Shown: piece by piece, positions 7,650 through 17,282 of the stretch | Layout of the letters: every line of letters starts with the position of its first letter | Numbering within the stretch: the first letter of the stretch is position 1 | Source of the DNA: Campylobacter curvus | Lineage (GTDB): Bacteria; Campylobacterota; Campylobacteria; Campylobacterales; Campylobacteraceae | Length of the DNA stretch: 64,000 nucleotides | Direction of reading: 5' to 3' | Assembly (NCBI RefSeq): GCF_013372125.1 | Contig: NZ_CP053826.1 | Span: 1,426,001-1,490,000, forward strand | Notes under the pieces: model-generated | Seen by the model: only the letters and a program-made list of their open reading frames with translations | The model's database searches: none | What the model was told of the DNA's origin: nothing | Program-made: the position numbers and the translations under genes

Positions 7650-8279
7650 ATGAATTTTTTAGAAGCGATGAAATTTCGCCATGCGTGCAAAATTTTTGAC
7701 GAAAATAAAAAAATAAGCGCGGGCGAATTTGATTTTATCTTGGAGGCGGGCAGATTAAGCCCAAGCTCGACCGGGCTTGAGCAGTGGGACTTCATCATCG
7801 TGCAAAACAAAGAGCTACGCCAAAAGATCCGCGAAATTTCGTGGAATCAAGTGCAAGTGACCTCATGCTCGCACCTGGTCGTGATCGCAGCAAAGATCGC
7901 CGAGGTCAAGCCCGGTAGCAAATACATCAGCGACATCATCGCCAAGCGCACTAACAAAGCACCGGATATAGTGGGCGATAGGACGAAATTTTATCACGAC
8001 TTTTTGACAGGACGCTTTAAAAACGACGACGAGCTCACGTATGAGTGGTCAGCCAAGCAGTGCTACATCGCGGCGGCAAATATGATGACCGCAGCGGCTA
8101 GCCTAGGCATCGATAGCTGCCCGATGGAGGGCTTTGACGAGGAGGCGCTGGATAAGCTTTTGGGGCTTGACACTAAAAAGCAACGCGCCGCGATAATGAT
8201 ACCTTTTGGCTACCGTATCAACCCACAACCGCAAAAATACCGCCGCGACCTAAATGATATTGTGAAGTGGATCTACTAA
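7650..8279 (+). CDS. NAD(P)H nitroreductase, RdxA/NfsB-like
   Basis: An FMN-dependent oxidoreductase of 209 residues in the NfsB/RdxA group, which reduces nitroaromatic compounds and quinones and can activate metronidazole. Family landmarks are the N-terminal FRHACKIFD (FMN phosphate contact), SPSSTGLEQWDF, and the C-terminal IPFGYR. The start ATG follows a strong GGAGAG ribosome site. It converges on the nap operon across a bidirectional hairpin terminator. Confidence 0.82.
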   Translation: MNFLEAMKFRHACKIFDENKKISAGEFDFILEAGRLSPSSTGLEQWDFIIVQNKELRQKIREISWNQVQVTSCSHLVVIAAKIAEVKPGSKYISDIIAKRTNKAPDIVGDRTKFYHDFLTGRFKNDDELTYEWSAKQCYIAAANMMTAAASLGIDSCPMEGFDEEALDKLLGLDTKKQRAAIMIPFGYRINPQPQKYRRDLNDIVKWIY

Positions 8280-8286
8280 ATTAAAA

Positions 8287-8312
8287 CGCCTTGAAATTTC
8301 AAGGCGTTTTTA
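8287..8312. terminator. Bidirectional hairpin between nitroreductase and napD
   Basis: A perfect stem, CGCCTTGAAATTTCAAGGCG (8287-8306), is followed by TTTTT on the plus strand and a T-rich run on the minus strand. It separates two convergent transcripts. Confidence 0.85.
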
Positions 8313-8346
8313 CCATAAACGACTAAAATCTCCGTTTTAAAGATCT

Positions 8347-8694
8347 CTATTTGACCTTATGCTTCACGCTGCCGCCGTATGTTATATCCTCGGCTTTTAT
8401 ATCGTCGTTTGTCAAAATTTCGCTTATCCTGCCCTGCATTTGCAGCTTTTGCTTGTTATCGTAAGCGTCCTCTTGATAGCTATACACCATCACTACGCCG
8501 ACTACGCCCTCTATCGCCTCGATATTTTTAAAGATTCGTATCTCGTCGTCGATATCTTTTGCGCTTACGACCACGACTATTTTGTCATCTTGAGCAGCGG
8601 CTATCTCGCACTCTTTAAATTCGCCCAAATTTTGCTGCACAGCGGCATTTTTCGAGCTATCTTTCAGATATATTATAAGGCTTGAGATATTCAT
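8347..8694 (-). CDS. napD: NapD, chaperone for nitrate reductase NapA
   Basis: NapD binds the twin-arginine signal of NapA and assists its cofactor loading. The 115-residue product begins MNISSLIIYL. I chose ATG 8694 because it overlaps the napL stop (ATGA) and has GGAGG at the right distance; an ATG four codons earlier is weaker. The ferredoxin-like pattern of strands (KIVVVVSAKD, GVVGVVMVYSY) fits NapD, with a longer C-terminal tail than enterobacterial NapD. It is the last gene of the nap operon. Confidence 0.82.
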   Translation of the reverse strand: MNISSLIIYLKDSSKNAAVQQNLGEFKECEIAAAQDDKIVVVVSAKDIDDEIRIFKNIEAIEGVVGVVMVYSYQEDAYDNKQKLQMQGRISEILTNDDIKAEDITYGGSVKHKVK

Positions 8695-9626
8695 TTTATC
8701 CTCCAAAATAGCAAATTTTTCTCATACGCGCTCGTGACGATCTCATCATCACCGATAAAAACGATGCTGTTTATCGTACTTTGTCCCGTTTTTAGCATAG
8801 CTAAATTCTTAAGAGTCGCCATATCTACGAGGCTTACATCGCTCATCTCGTCGCTCATATAAGCGCCTATTTTGCCGTCTTTGCTAAGTCCTACGCCATA
8901 CACTAAAAATCCCGCGTCTATCTTTTTTAGCATCCCGCCGCTAAAGACGCCCACTATCCTGTCCGTGCCACCCGTTATCAGCGCGCCGTTTTTATAGGAT
9001 ATGTCGTAAATATTATCGGTGTGGATGTCAAGCATTTGTTTCATTTTTTTGGCTGCGATGTCATAAAAATAGACCTTGCCGCTCTCGCATCCGATGGCGA
9101 GCGTGCTTCTATCCTCGCTAAGCTCCATATCTGAAAGCATCGCGGTCGAAATTTTAAAGCTCTCAAAAATTTCACCGTCATTTAGCCGCATGAAATAAAT
9201 TTCATTACTGATAGAGCCTAAAACTACGACATTTTCATCTAAAAACAGAGCCTTTTTAATGGCTTGGTTTTTTAGTTTATATGGCCTTAGTCCGCCCTCG
9301 TCTTTTAGATAAAGCGTCCTAGCGCCAAAATCGGCCTCGCTAAGCATCAAAATTTTGCCGTTCATCTCATCGACGCTTAAAATTTTAGGCCTCTCGTGGC
9401 CGCTCACGTAGCTTTTGATATCGTCAAATTTTATGATCTCGCTAAAATTCCCGTCATTTATGCTATAAATCTCGACCGTGCCGCCGTCAGTAGCGATATA
9501 AAGCTTGTCGCCGATCAGCGTCGTGCCAAGTACGTTTGCGCTAGCGCTCACTACCTTAAAAGGCTCGCTTATGACCTGAGCAAAGGCAAAATTTAGCAGC
9601 CACAAAATCAAAAATATCGCCCTCAC
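8691..9626 (-). CDS. napL: NapL, periplasmic WD40-like nap accessory protein
   Basis: NapL is found in epsilonproteobacterial nap operons; its exact job is not established. This 311-residue protein has a signal peptide (MRAIFLILWLLNFAFA) and repeated beta-propeller blades with turns such as SEDRSTLAIGCESGKVYFYD and ITGGTDRIVGVFSGG, as in WD40-like proteins. It carries DGNFS, a match to the D/E-x-N-x-S/T N-glycosylation sequon. The gene overlaps napF upstream and napD downstream by a few bases. Confidence 0.82.
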   Translation of the reverse strand: MRAIFLILWLLNFAFAQVISEPFKVVSASANVLGTTLIGDKLYIATDGGTVEIYSINDGNFSEIIKFDDIKSYVSGHERPKILSVDEMNGKILMLSEADFGARTLYLKDEGGLRPYKLKNQAIKKALFLDENVVVLGSISNEIYFMRLNDGEIFESFKISTAMLSDMELSEDRSTLAIGCESGKVYFYDIAAKKMKQMLDIHTDNIYDISYKNGALITGGTDRIVGVFSGGMLKKIDAGFLVYGVGLSKDGKIGAYMSDEMSDVSLVDMATLKNLAMLKTGQSTINSIVFIGDDEIVTSAYEKNLLFWRIK

Positions 9627-10096
9627 AGCGCCTCCATTTTCAGTGAATTTTTAAAACAAACGTCAAGGCACTCGCCACATCCCGTGCAGCGCTCGTTTAT
9701 CATCGGGCGAAATACGCCTAAAAAATCGATCGCTTTAAATTTACACGCGTCTTGGCAGTTGTAGCAGATCGTGCCGTTCCACGCGAGGCAGGAATTTACC
9801 TCTATGCTCACCTTGGCGTTTACGGATTTTGCGAAATTTAGCCCAAGACTCTTACGACCTGCCTGCTCGCAAGCGATAGCGCACGCCTCGCAAAAATTGC
9901 AGCCAAGCTTTTTAACTTTAAAGACCACCTTGTCGTCCTCAAAGCTAAGAAGCTCGCGTTCGCACGCGCCCACGCAAGGCGCATTGCAAAGCGTACAGTC
10001 AAATTCTCCGCTAAAATACGGAGGAGTGATCGCTTTGGGAGCGGTTTTGCCCGCACCCAAAATTTTATTGAACAGCTCGCGTCTGGTTTGCATCAT
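9623..10096 (-). CDS. napF: NapF, iron-sulfur protein of the nap operon
   Basis: A 157-residue ferredoxin with four cysteine clusters: CTLCNAPCVGAC, CNFCEACAIAC, CYNCQDAC and CTGCGECLDVC. NapF is cytoplasmic and is thought to act on NapA before export, through iron-sulfur assembly or electron supply. The N-terminal TRRELFNKIL resembles the twin-arginine-like start seen in NapF proteins, without a cleavable signal. It overlaps the napB stop (ATGATGA). C. jejuni nap lacks napF as I recall; the order here matches the Wolinella-type napAGHBFLD. Confidence 0.85.
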   Translation of the reverse strand: MMQTRRELFNKILGAGKTAPKAITPPYFSGEFDCTLCNAPCVGACERELLSFEDDKVVFKVKKLGCNFCEACAIACEQAGRKSLGLNFAKSVNAKVSIEVNSCLAWNGTICYNCQDACKFKAIDFLGVFRPMINERCTGCGECLDVCFKNSLKMEAL

Positions 10097-10620
10097 TTGA
10101 CGCCGTCATTTAGCACGTCTAGCAAATTTGACTTGTGAGAACCGTTTGAGTCGCGAAATTCGGGCTTGAATTTATTTCCAACGAGCTGCGTTATGCCGCT
10201 TTGTTGCTCGACGTGACAAGTCGTGCAGACGTAGCGCTCGTCATCAAGCTGTCCGGCTAAATCTTTTTTGTTTCTTATATCATAAAGATGTGATGCAGGG
10301 ATCGGCGTAGCACCGCTATCTTTGGCAAATTCAGGCATGTGGCAGGTCACGCACATATTTAGATCCTTGGTTATAGGCACTAGCCCCTCGGTATCGTGCG
10401 GGATGAACGGCGGAGCGTTCTCGAACGATCGGTCAAATCTCTTTGCCATGCCCGCAGGCTCTTTTGTATAGTTGATGTCTTTTAGCGTGACGTTGCTCTC
10501 GTCAAGCAAGTCGATATGCCTAAAGCCCATTTGGCTATCGCTGAGTTTGCTGCCTGAAATCGCACAGGCAGCTAGAAATGCCGCTACAAGCGCCAACAGC
10601 ACCGTTGTTTTCATTTTCAT
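10093..10620 (-). CDS. napB: NapB, diheme cytochrome c subunit of nitrate reductase
   Basis: NapB passes electrons to NapA in the periplasm. Two heme sites are present: C90-VT-CH (CVTCH) and C132-TT-CH (CTTCH). Further conserved features are the IPHDTEG region and axial-ligand histidines, for example in ASHLYD. The N-terminus ends in LAAC at C19, a good lipobox, so this NapB could be lipid-anchored rather than soluble (see findings). At 175 residues it is of normal size. It overlaps napH by 4 bases. Confidence 0.9.
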   Translation of the reverse strand: MKMKTTVLLALVAAFLAACAISGSKLSDSQMGFRHIDLLDESNVTLKDINYTKEPAGMAKRFDRSFENAPPFIPHDTEGLVPITKDLNMCVTCHMPEFAKDSGATPIPASHLYDIRNKKDLAGQLDDERYVCTTCHVEQQSGITQLVGNKFKPEFRDSNGSHKSNLLDVLNDGVK

Positions 10621-11411
10621 TTTTCTCTCCTTAAATTTCTAATACTAAATTTCAAAGCCTCGTCACCGCATACATCTATGCAGCGTCCGCAGCTTATGCA
10701 CTCGCTAGAGCTTACAAAGCCGCTTTGTTTGCCTATGAGGCCTAATACCTGCACCTCGGGACAAACCAGCTTGCATTTCATACATTTAGTGCAGGCCTCT
10801 TCGTCGTGCCTCACGCGAATGAGCGAAAATTTAGACGCTAGCGCCCAAAACGCTCCGAGCGGGCAAAGATGTCCGCAGATGCCGCGTCCCGCTACGAACA
10901 CGTCAAAAGCGATGATGCCGATAGCCACGCCGATAGCGCTACTAGCGCCAAAAATCACGCCGCGCTGGATGATGCCGATGTAGCTTATCGCTTCAAACGC
11001 CGGCTGAGCCAGCATAAAGGATAGCACAAGGCTTAGCACGAGCATGAAATAGCGTAAATTTTTACTCATTATGAGCATCCGCTCGCCCTTAAAGCCAAAT
11101 TTGTTTTTCAGCTTGAAGGCGATATCGGTCAGTAAATTTACCGGGCAAACCCACGAGCAAAAGACGCGAGGCGCGATAACAGCGTAAAAGGCAAAGACGA
11201 TGAGCGCGCCGATCACGGCATTTACGCTTACGCTAAGGCCTGCGATGAAAATCTGCAAAACCGCGAACGGGTCGCTTAAAGGCACTTTGCCAAAAACGAT
11301 CGACGAGCTTAGATCGCCGCTTAAAATTTTGACGCCGTAGAAATTCGCGATGACAAAGAGCGCCAAGATCGATATCTGCGTGATCCTACGTAAAATAAGA
11401 AATTTCATCAC
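10617..11411 (-). CDS. napH: NapH, membrane quinol-oxidising iron-sulfur protein
   Basis: NapH has several membrane helices (around residues 8-30, 47-80, 118-145 and 150-175) and cytoplasmic cysteine motifs. These include two CxxxCP (CSWVCPVN and CGHLCPLG) and two C-terminal [4Fe-4S] sets (CTKCMKCKLVCP and CISCGRCIDVC). With NapG it forms the quinol dehydrogenase that feeds NapB-NapA when NapC is absent, as here. The 264-residue length is typical. Overlaps with napG and napB by 4 bases each indicate coupled translation. Confidence 0.92.
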   Translation of the reverse strand: MMKFLILRRITQISILALFVIANFYGVKILSGDLSSSIVFGKVPLSDPFAVLQIFIAGLSVSVNAVIGALIVFAFYAVIAPRVFCSWVCPVNLLTDIAFKLKNKFGFKGERMLIMSKNLRYFMLVLSLVLSFMLAQPAFEAISYIGIIQRGVIFGASSAIGVAIGIIAFDVFVAGRGICGHLCPLGAFWALASKFSLIRVRHDEEACTKCMKCKLVCPEVQVLGLIGKQSGFVSSSECISCGRCIDVCGDEALKFSIRNLRREK

Positions 11412-12181
11412 AACTCCCCGCCGTTTAGATAATCAGTCGCTTTTTTACTGTCAAGTTTTATCGTGCTATCGGCCTCATCGACGCGGCGCTCGTCCTCTTT
11501 GACCCAGCCTTTTACGTAGTTATCGCCTACTGCGCCCAGAGCCACCTCGCGGTTTAAGACCACGATGGCGGGTTTTTGCGTGATACAGGCGCGCTCGCAT
11601 ACCCCGCACCCCGTGCAGACGTCGCTATCTACGATCGGCAGCAAAAATGCGTGCTTTTGCGTGCGTTCGTTGCGCTTATACTCGAGGTAAAGGGCTTTAT
11701 CCAGTAGCGGACAGGCTCGGTAGCAAGCGTCACATTGTATGCCCCAATAAGCCACGCAGTTTTTCATATCCACGACTGCGACGCCCATTTTGGCCTTTTC
11801 TATATCGAGCTTGCCGTCAGTGCTGACTAAATTTACATCTAGCGCCCCGGTCGGGCAAACCGGCACGCACGGGATATCCTCGCACATATAGCATGGAATT
11901 TCACGCGGCCTGAAAAACGGCGTGCCCGCACTTATGCCATCGCCAAGCTTGGCTAGGCTTAGAGTATCGAACGGACAGGCCTGCACGCAAAGACCGCAAC
12001 GTATGCAGCTTGCGATAAATTCTTTTTCAGGTTTGGCTGCCGGTGGGCGAAGAAGTACCAAAGGGGCAGCTTGTGTGGCTTGTCTCCAAACAAAGCCGCC
12101 TCCAGCCGCCAGGGCCAAGGCCTTAAGCCCAAATTTCAGTACTTCACGTCTATTTTTTAAATCTAAATTTTGCAAGATCAA
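11408..12181 (-). CDS. napG: NapG, periplasmic ferredoxin-type subunit
   Basis: A 257-residue iron-sulfur protein with a twin-arginine-type start ([20 protein letters not shown]), so exported by Tat. Four [4Fe-4S] cysteine groups are visible: [43 protein letters not shown] and [11 protein letters not shown]. NapG takes electrons from NapH and passes them to NapB. The gene follows napA with a 4-base overlap and precedes napH. Confidence 0.92.
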   Translation of the reverse strand: MILQNLDLKNRREVLKFGLKALALAAGGGFVWRQATQAAPLVLLRPPAAKPEKEFIASCIRCGLCVQACPFDTLSLAKLGDGISAGTPFFRPREIPCYMCEDIPCVPVCPTGALDVNLVSTDGKLDIEKAKMGVAVVDMKNCVAYWGIQCDACYRACPLLDKALYLEYKRNERTQKHAFLLPIVDSDVCTGCGVCERACITQKPAIVVLNREVALGAVGDNYVKGWVKEDERRVDEADSTIKLDSKKATDYLNGGEL

Positions 12182-14958
12182 GCCTTGTAAATTTTAACCG
12201 CACACTTTTTATAATCTGTCTCTTTAGAGATCGGGCAGGTCGAATCAAGCGTGACTTTGTTTATAAACACGTTCTCATCGAACCACGGCACGTAGATGAG
12301 CCCGACAGGCGGCTTGTTCCTGCCTTTTAGATCTACGCGGGCTTTGACCTTGCCACGGCGAGACTCGATCCAGACGATCTCGTTTTGAAGCACGCCTAGC
12401 TTTGCAGCGTCCTGCTCGTGCATATAGCAAAGCGCCTCGGGGACGGCCCTATAAAGCTCAGGAACGCGCATAGTCATCGTGCCTGAGTGCCAGTGCTCGA
12501 GCACACGGCCGGTGCATAGCCAAAACGGATATTCGCTGCTTGGCATCTCGCAAGGATCCATGTAAGGGCGGAAGAAAATTTTAGCTTTGTTCGTAAGCGG
12601 AGTTTTTTCTTTGTCAGTCACGCCTTTTAGATCGCCGCTTGGAAGGGCTGCGGCCTTGTTGCCATAAAATGCGAATTTATCGTTTGGAGCGGCCTTCTTA
12701 GCGTAAGGATCGAATTTGGTGTTAAACCTCCACTGCGTCTCTTTGCCATCGACGACCGGCCATCTAAGCCCGCGCACCCTGTGATAGGTGTCAAAATCAG
12801 CCAGATCGTGTCCGTGTCCGAGGCCAAATTTTCGGTATTCTTCCCAAAGGTATTTATGAACGAAAAAGCCATATCCTTTAAATTCTTTACCATCCGAGCC
12901 GATGACTCCTCGCTTGTCGCCAAAGACTTCGGTGTTGTCAAAATTTTCCATTATAGGATCGTTTGCAGGATAGCTCTTTGCCTCCTCGTTTGCGAAAAGT
13001 ACGTCAAACAGCGTATCCTCCTCGCTGTATCCCATGGCTTTTGCAGCGTCCAAGACGCTTGGCAGAGTCACCTTGTCGTTTAGCTTTTTCTCGCCCCAAA
13101 CGTCTTTTAGCTTGAAGCGTTTGCTAAATTCCAGCATCTGCCAGATATCAGGCATCGCTTCGCCCACAGGTAGCACTTGCTGTCTCCAGTGCTGCGTCCT
13201 GCGCTCGGCATTGCCGTATGCTCCCCATTTTTCATATATCATCGCAGTTGGGAGGATAAGGTCAGCTACTTTTGCAGAAATTCCTGGATAAGGGTCGCTT
13301 ACGACGATGAAGTTGTCCATCTCGCGAGCAGCCTTGATCCAGTGGTTTGCATTTGCGGTGTTTTGCCAAGGGTTATTTACCTGAACCCAGATGAATTTCA
13401 CTTTGCCGTCTTCTAGATCGCGCATCATTTTTACGTAGTGAGAGCCCAGTACGCCGTTTAGCGTTCCTGCTGGAAGCTTCCAAATTTTTTCTGAGATTTC
13501 TCTATGTTTTGGATTATTCACCACCATATCAGCAGGCAAGCGGTTAATGAATGTTCCTACCTCGCGAGCCGTACCGCACGCGCTTGGCTGACCGGTGAGA
13601 GAAAAGGCTCCAGAGCCAGGGAGGGCTTGCTTGCCAAGTAAAAAATGCACCATATAAGCTTGCTCATTTACCCAGGTGCCACGCTGATGTTGGTTGAAGC
13701 CCATGGTCCAAAAGCTCACGACCTTGCGGTTTTTCTCGATGTAAAGATCGGCTAGAGCCTTTAGCTTGCCTTTAAATTCCTCTATATCTTCGTTTGGATC
13801 GCCCTTTGCGACCTTAGCGGTAAATTCCAGCGTATAAGGCGCAAGGGCTTTTTTAAATTCTTCAAAGCTTATGTGCCAGTGATTGCCAGCTGTGGCTGTA
13901 TTTTTATTTTCCATCGTATCGCCGGCTTTTAGGCCAAGGTAAGATAGGGTCACGCCCTCTGCCTCACTAAGTACTTTTGATTTTTCTGTCGCAGCGGTAT
14001 CTAGTTCGCTTTGATCATATTTTTTATGTTTTATGTCAGGGCGCAGTCCGTATCCGATATCCACAGGTCCGGTCGTAAACACACAATGGTTTTTAACAAA
14101 TTCCTCGTCTATCATTTCAGGGTGGTTATAAACGATCTCATGAGCGATGTAGTTCCAGATCGCAAGGTCCGCAGACGGAGAGAAAATAATCTCGATATCG
14201 GCCAAATTTGAAGTCCTGGTCGAATAGGTACTTAAATTTACAACCTTTACTTTATCGGGATCGCTAAGCTTTCTGTCACTTACCCTGGCCCACAAGATCG
14301 GGTGCATCTCGGCCATATTTGCACCCCAAGCTACGATAGTGTCCGTTAGCTCTATGTCGTCAAAACAACCCGATGGCTCGTCTATACCAAAAACTTGCAT
14401 AAATCCTGCAACTGCGCTTGCCATACAGTGTCTAGCATTTGGATCGATACTGTTGCTTCTAAAGCCAGCTTTCATCATCTTAGAGGCTACATAGCCTTCA
14501 GGGATGGTGTATTGTCCCGAGCCCAAAACGCCCACTCCGTGAGGTCCAAGCTCGTCATAGGCCTTTCTAAACTGAGCCTCCATCACGTCAAAGGCTTGCT
14601 TCCAGCTTACTTGCTTAAATTTACCCTTTTTATCGAACTCGCCCTTTTCATTTACGCGTAAAAGCGGGTGCGTGATCCTGTCCTCGCCATACATGATCTT
14701 GGCATTAAAATAGCCCTTTATACAGTTTAGTCCGCGATTTACCGGTGCTTCCGGGTCACCCTTGACGGCTACTATCTTGCCCTCTTTTGTAGCGACCATG
14801 ATACCACAGCCCGTCCCGCAGAAACGGCAAGCAGCCTTATCCCAGCGCCAGCCCTTTTCAGCTTCGCTCGCCGCAGATAAATTTGCAGGTATAGCGATAC
14901 CCGCACTAGCACAGGCGGCACTAGCAGCGGCTGACTTTATGAAATCTCGTCGATTCAT
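12178..14958 (-). CDS. napA: NapA, periplasmic nitrate reductase catalytic subunit
   Basis: A 926-residue bis-molybdopterin guanine dinucleotide enzyme that reduces nitrate to nitrite. It begins with a Tat signal ([15 protein letters not shown]). The [4Fe-4S] cysteines are C44, C47, C51 and C79 (CRFCGTGC ... GLNCIKG). The molybdenum-ligand cysteine lies in [13 protein letters not shown], and the C-terminal molydopterin domain has [10 protein letters not shown]. The length matches epsilonproteobacterial NapA, which is longer than the E. coli form. It is first in the seven-gene nap operon, behind a GGAGAG ribosome site. Confidence 0.97.
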   Translation of the reverse strand: MNRRDFIKSAAASAACASAGIAIPANLSAASEAEKGWRWDKAACRFCGTGCGIMVATKEGKIVAVKGDPEAPVNRGLNCIKGYFNAKIMYGEDRITHPLLRVNEKGEFDKKGKFKQVSWKQAFDVMEAQFRKAYDELGPHGVGVLGSGQYTIPEGYVASKMMKAGFRSNSIDPNARHCMASAVAGFMQVFGIDEPSGCFDDIELTDTIVAWGANMAEMHPILWARVSDRKLSDPDKVKVVNLSTYSTRTSNLADIEIIFSPSADLAIWNYIAHEIVYNHPEMIDEEFVKNHCVFTTGPVDIGYGLRPDIKHKKYDQSELDTAATEKSKVLSEAEGVTLSYLGLKAGDTMENKNTATAGNHWHISFEEFKKALAPYTLEFTAKVAKGDPNEDIEEFKGKLKALADLYIEKNRKVVSFWTMGFNQHQRGTWVNEQAYMVHFLLGKQALPGSGAFSLTGQPSACGTAREVGTFINRLPADMVVNNPKHREISEKIWKLPAGTLNGVLGSHYVKMMRDLEDGKVKFIWVQVNNPWQNTANANHWIKAAREMDNFIVVSDPYPGISAKVADLILPTAMIYEKWGAYGNAERRTQHWRQQVLPVGEAMPDIWQMLEFSKRFKLKDVWGEKKLNDKVTLPSVLDAAKAMGYSEEDTLFDVLFANEEAKSYPANDPIMENFDNTEVFGDKRGVIGSDGKEFKGYGFFVHKYLWEEYRKFGLGHGHDLADFDTYHRVRGLRWPVVDGKETQWRFNTKFDPYAKKAAPNDKFAFYGNKAAALPSGDLKGVTDKEKTPLTNKAKIFFRPYMDPCEMPSSEYPFWLCTGRVLEHWHSGTMTMRVPELYRAVPEALCYMHEQDAAKLGVLQNEIVWIESRRGKVKARVDLKGRNKPPVGLIYVPWFDENVFINKVTLDSTCPISKETDYKKCAVKIYKA

Positions 14959-15297
14959 CTTCTCTCCTTACAATCTTAAAGTTGCATTTTTGCGCGTATC
15001 TTAACGACGAGAAACTTATTTACGACTTATTTAAATTAATTAATTTTTTTGATTTATGACAAGGCAAATCAATTTAAATCTCTTTGGGTATTTTAAAATT
15101 TAAAATTCTAACGGCAAGATGAGGTCTAAGTATATCTTTTTATATCGATTATATTTGATTGTCATTTTCAAAAAATGTCACGATTTTGTTTTGCTGTATT
15201 AAAATTTTATTTATATTAATGTGTAGAAAAGTAACTCTTGAAAGCAGGATAATAAAATTTAGATTTCAAAGTAAGACCAAGTGAGATTTTTAAGAAA
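14959..15297. other. AT-rich gap upstream of napA, downstream of tmRNA
   Basis: No coding frame is supported here. The napA-proximal part holds the minus-strand leader and presumably the nap promoter. I see A/T-rich stretches (TTAAATTAATTAATTTTTTT) but no convincing -10 or regulator site. No clear terminator follows the tmRNA. Confidence 0.5.
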
Positions 15298-15656
15298 TGG
15301 TGGAAGCGAGGGGGATCGAACCCCTGTCCAAAAACAAAACAACCACAGCCTCTACATGTTTAGCAAAAGTGAAAATTTCATCTAGCCACGCTCACTTTCC
15401 AAAACGAACGGCTAAACTAAGACGAAATTTCAGCTCACGCCTCGTCAGGACGCACGCCTACTCTATCTGGGGTTACTCGCATACTTTCTTAGATAGTATC
15501 AAAAGGGCGAGGCTCAACTGAACTTACGCAGCTTTAGCGTAAGCAGGAGCGAATTTAACGTTATTTGCGTTTAAATTTAGTTTGAGCTTTTTACGCTTTG
15601 CTCAAAGCGACATGCCACCGTAGCCACTCTGCTCCTGTCGAAGCCAAGTCGCTCCC
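15298..15656 (-). ncRNA. ssrA: Transfer-messenger RNA (tmRNA)
   Basis: tmRNA rescues stalled ribosomes with SmpB. The 359-nt gene has the tRNA-like ends: 5' GGGAGCGACTTGG and a 3' T-arm GGTTCGATCCCCC followed by acceptor bases and an encoded CCA (15298-15300). The acceptor strands GGGAGCG and CGCTTCC pair. The resume frame reads GCA AAT AAC GTT ... GCG TAA, giving the tag ANNVKFAPAYAKAA, as in Campylobacter. A canonical promoter lies just upstream. Confidence 0.96.
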
Positions 15657-15672
15657 ATATCAAAGGAGGGCT

Positions 15673-15701
15673 ATTGTAATACTTTTTAAAATTTTAGTCA
15701 A
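15673..15701 (-). promoter_or_regulatory. Canonical sigma-70 promoter of ssrA
   Basis: On the minus strand TTGACT (15696-15701) and TACAAT (15673-15678) are separated by exactly 17 bases. The -10 ends 17 bases before the mature tmRNA 5' end, leaving a short leader for RNase P removal. Confidence 0.8.
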
Positions 15702-16101
15702 GCTTTTCGGGGATATTTATGATGAGCGGGTCAAGGACGCTAAAATACTCCGCGTCATGCTCGACATCTTGTCTATATTTTTCAAACTGATCGCTCACCA
15801 TCAAGAGCCAGTCGATGAAATCATCATTCGCAGGCCCGTTTAGGACTCTAGCCTCCTCGCAGACCTCCTCCGCAAGCGTCGTCAGCTTGAGGATAGGATC
15901 AAGATGCATGAAACCGGCAGCGGATTTGATGTTATGAAAGATCCTAAAAAGTTCTTGGATATTGTTTTTATATTTGTCGTTTCTAGCTAAATTTACTATC
16001 AAAGGCTCCATCAAATCGCACATCAAAGAGTAGTGCGATAGAAATTCTTCAACTATATCATACGAATAATCTATCTCCAGCCTTTTTAATATACCCATCA
16101 T
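15694..16101 (-). CDS. Stand-alone histidine phosphotransfer (Hpt) domain protein
   Basis: A 135-residue helical protein. The motif FHNIKSAAGFM (H56) matches the Hpt signature around the phosphorylated histidine (compare HTIKGGAGFL in CheA P1). Hpt proteins relay phosphate between response regulators or from a kinase. There is no kinase, receiver or dimerisation domain attached, and no partner next door. It ends at the ssrA promoter and is divergent from panB. Confidence 0.75.
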   Translation of the reverse strand: MMGILKRLEIDYSYDIVEEFLSHYSLMCDLMEPLIVNLARNDKYKNNIQELFRIFHNIKSAAGFMHLDPILKLTTLAEEVCEEARVLNGPANDDFIDWLLMVSDQFEKYRQDVEHDAEYFSVLDPLIINIPEKLD

Positions 16102-16182
16102 TACGTCCCCTAAGAAATTCTAGCAATTGTAGCAAAATTTTGATAAAATTAAAAACTTTTTATATAAATTTCGAGGCATTTT

Positions 16183-16992
16183 ATGGCAAACGACAAGAAA
16201 AAACTCACGGTAAACGATATAAAAAACAAAAAGATAAAAGGCGAGCCGATAGTCATGATGACCGCCTACGATGCGCTTTTTGCCAAAATTTTCGATGATT
16301 ACGCCGATATCATTTTAGTCGGCGATAGCCTAAATATGAGCTTTCATCTAAAAAAAGAGACGATAAGCGCCACGATGGAAATGATGCTTTATCACACAAA
16401 GGCCGTTTGCGCCGGGGCTAAAAGCTCGTTTATCCTGGCCGATATGCCTTTTGGCAGTTACAGCGACGAAAGGTCGGCTCTAAAAAACGCGATGAAATTT
16501 TTTAAACAAACCGAAGCAGATGCCGTAAAGATCGAAGGTGGGATGAAAAACACAGCTATCATAAAAAGGCTTTGCGAGGAAGGTATAAGCGTGATGGGGC
16601 ACATCGGGCTCATGCCGCAGTTTTCGAAATTTGAGGGTGGGTTTAAGATAAAAGGCCGCGATGAAACCGAGGTAAAGAGGCTGATGGATGAGGCCAAAGC
16701 GATCGAGCAAGCGGGCGCGTTTGCTATCTTGCTTGAAGGCACGATAAACAGCGTCGCAAAGCAGATTTCAGATAGCGTGAGCGTGCCGGTCATCGGCATT
16801 GGCTCTGGCGCGGATGTGGACGGGCAGGTCTTGGTGTGGTCCGATATGCTCGGGTTTTTTGAGGATTTTAAGCCAAAATTTGCCAAAAGATACCTAAACG
16901 GCGCCGAGCTCGTCAGACAAAGTGTGCAAACATACGCAAACGAGGTCAAAAATAGAATTTTCCCAAGCGAGGAATTTTCATATAAAGGCTGA
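16183..16992 (+). CDS. panB: 3-methyl-2-oxobutanoate hydroxymethyltransferase
   Basis: PanB makes ketopantoate from alpha-ketoisovalerate and methylene-tetrahydrofolate in pantothenate synthesis. The TIM-barrel landmarks are all present: MMTAYDALFAKIFDD, ILVGDSLNM (metal-site Asp), DMPFGSY, VKIEGG, GHIGLMPQ and the catalytic-Glu segment AILLEG, then VIGIGSG. The 269-residue length is normal. The start follows a GAGG ribosome site. No panC or panD is adjacent. Confidence 0.95.
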   Translation: MANDKKKLTVNDIKNKKIKGEPIVMMTAYDALFAKIFDDYADIILVGDSLNMSFHLKKETISATMEMMLYHTKAVCAGAKSSFILADMPFGSYSDERSALKNAMKFFKQTEADAVKIEGGMKNTAIIKRLCEEGISVMGHIGLMPQFSKFEGGFKIKGRDETEVKRLMDEAKAIEQAGAFAILLEGTINSVAKQISDSVSVPVIGIGSGADVDGQVLVWSDMLGFFEDFKPKFAKRYLNGAELVRQSVQTYANEVKNRIFPSEEFSYKG

Positions 16993-17099
16993 CCTTGCGT
17001 GAATTTAGATAAATTTTGCAAGGCAAAGGCGCGTGTAGAGCTTGGAAACTGGCGAAATTTAAGATATGGCTTTAAATTTAGCCCTTTTAGTTTAAAATA

Positions 17100-17248
17100 A
17101 GGCTCTATTTTTAAAAGTGTTGATGTGTCAAACGAGCGCTTCGCGTCTGCTTTAGAGTCCAAGGGGACGCTTGTGAACGTCGCAAGCGCTAATGAAGTGA
17201 AAAATTAGGGCTTGCTGAGGCTTTAAAATACTTTGCCAAAATAGAGCG
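17100..17248. repeat. Dispersed repeat family, short copy C
   Basis: A block of about 149 bp between panB and ruvB. It starts GGCTCTATTTTTAAAAGTGTTGA, nearly identical to the reverse complement of the right end of copy D, and closes with AAAATAGAGCG, the inverted form of its own start. Inside is another GC-rich stretch (CGCTTCGCGTC ... GACGCTTGTGAACGTC). No coding frame is supported in the gap 16993-17282. Confidence 0.7.
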
Positions 17249-17282
17249 TAAATTCAGGCCAAAACTAAAATTTAGGATAAAA

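Noticed and set aside
15297-15521. Plus-strand open frame of 74 codons
   Set aside because: It lies wholly over the tmRNA gene, whose tRNA-like ends and tag are unmistakable.
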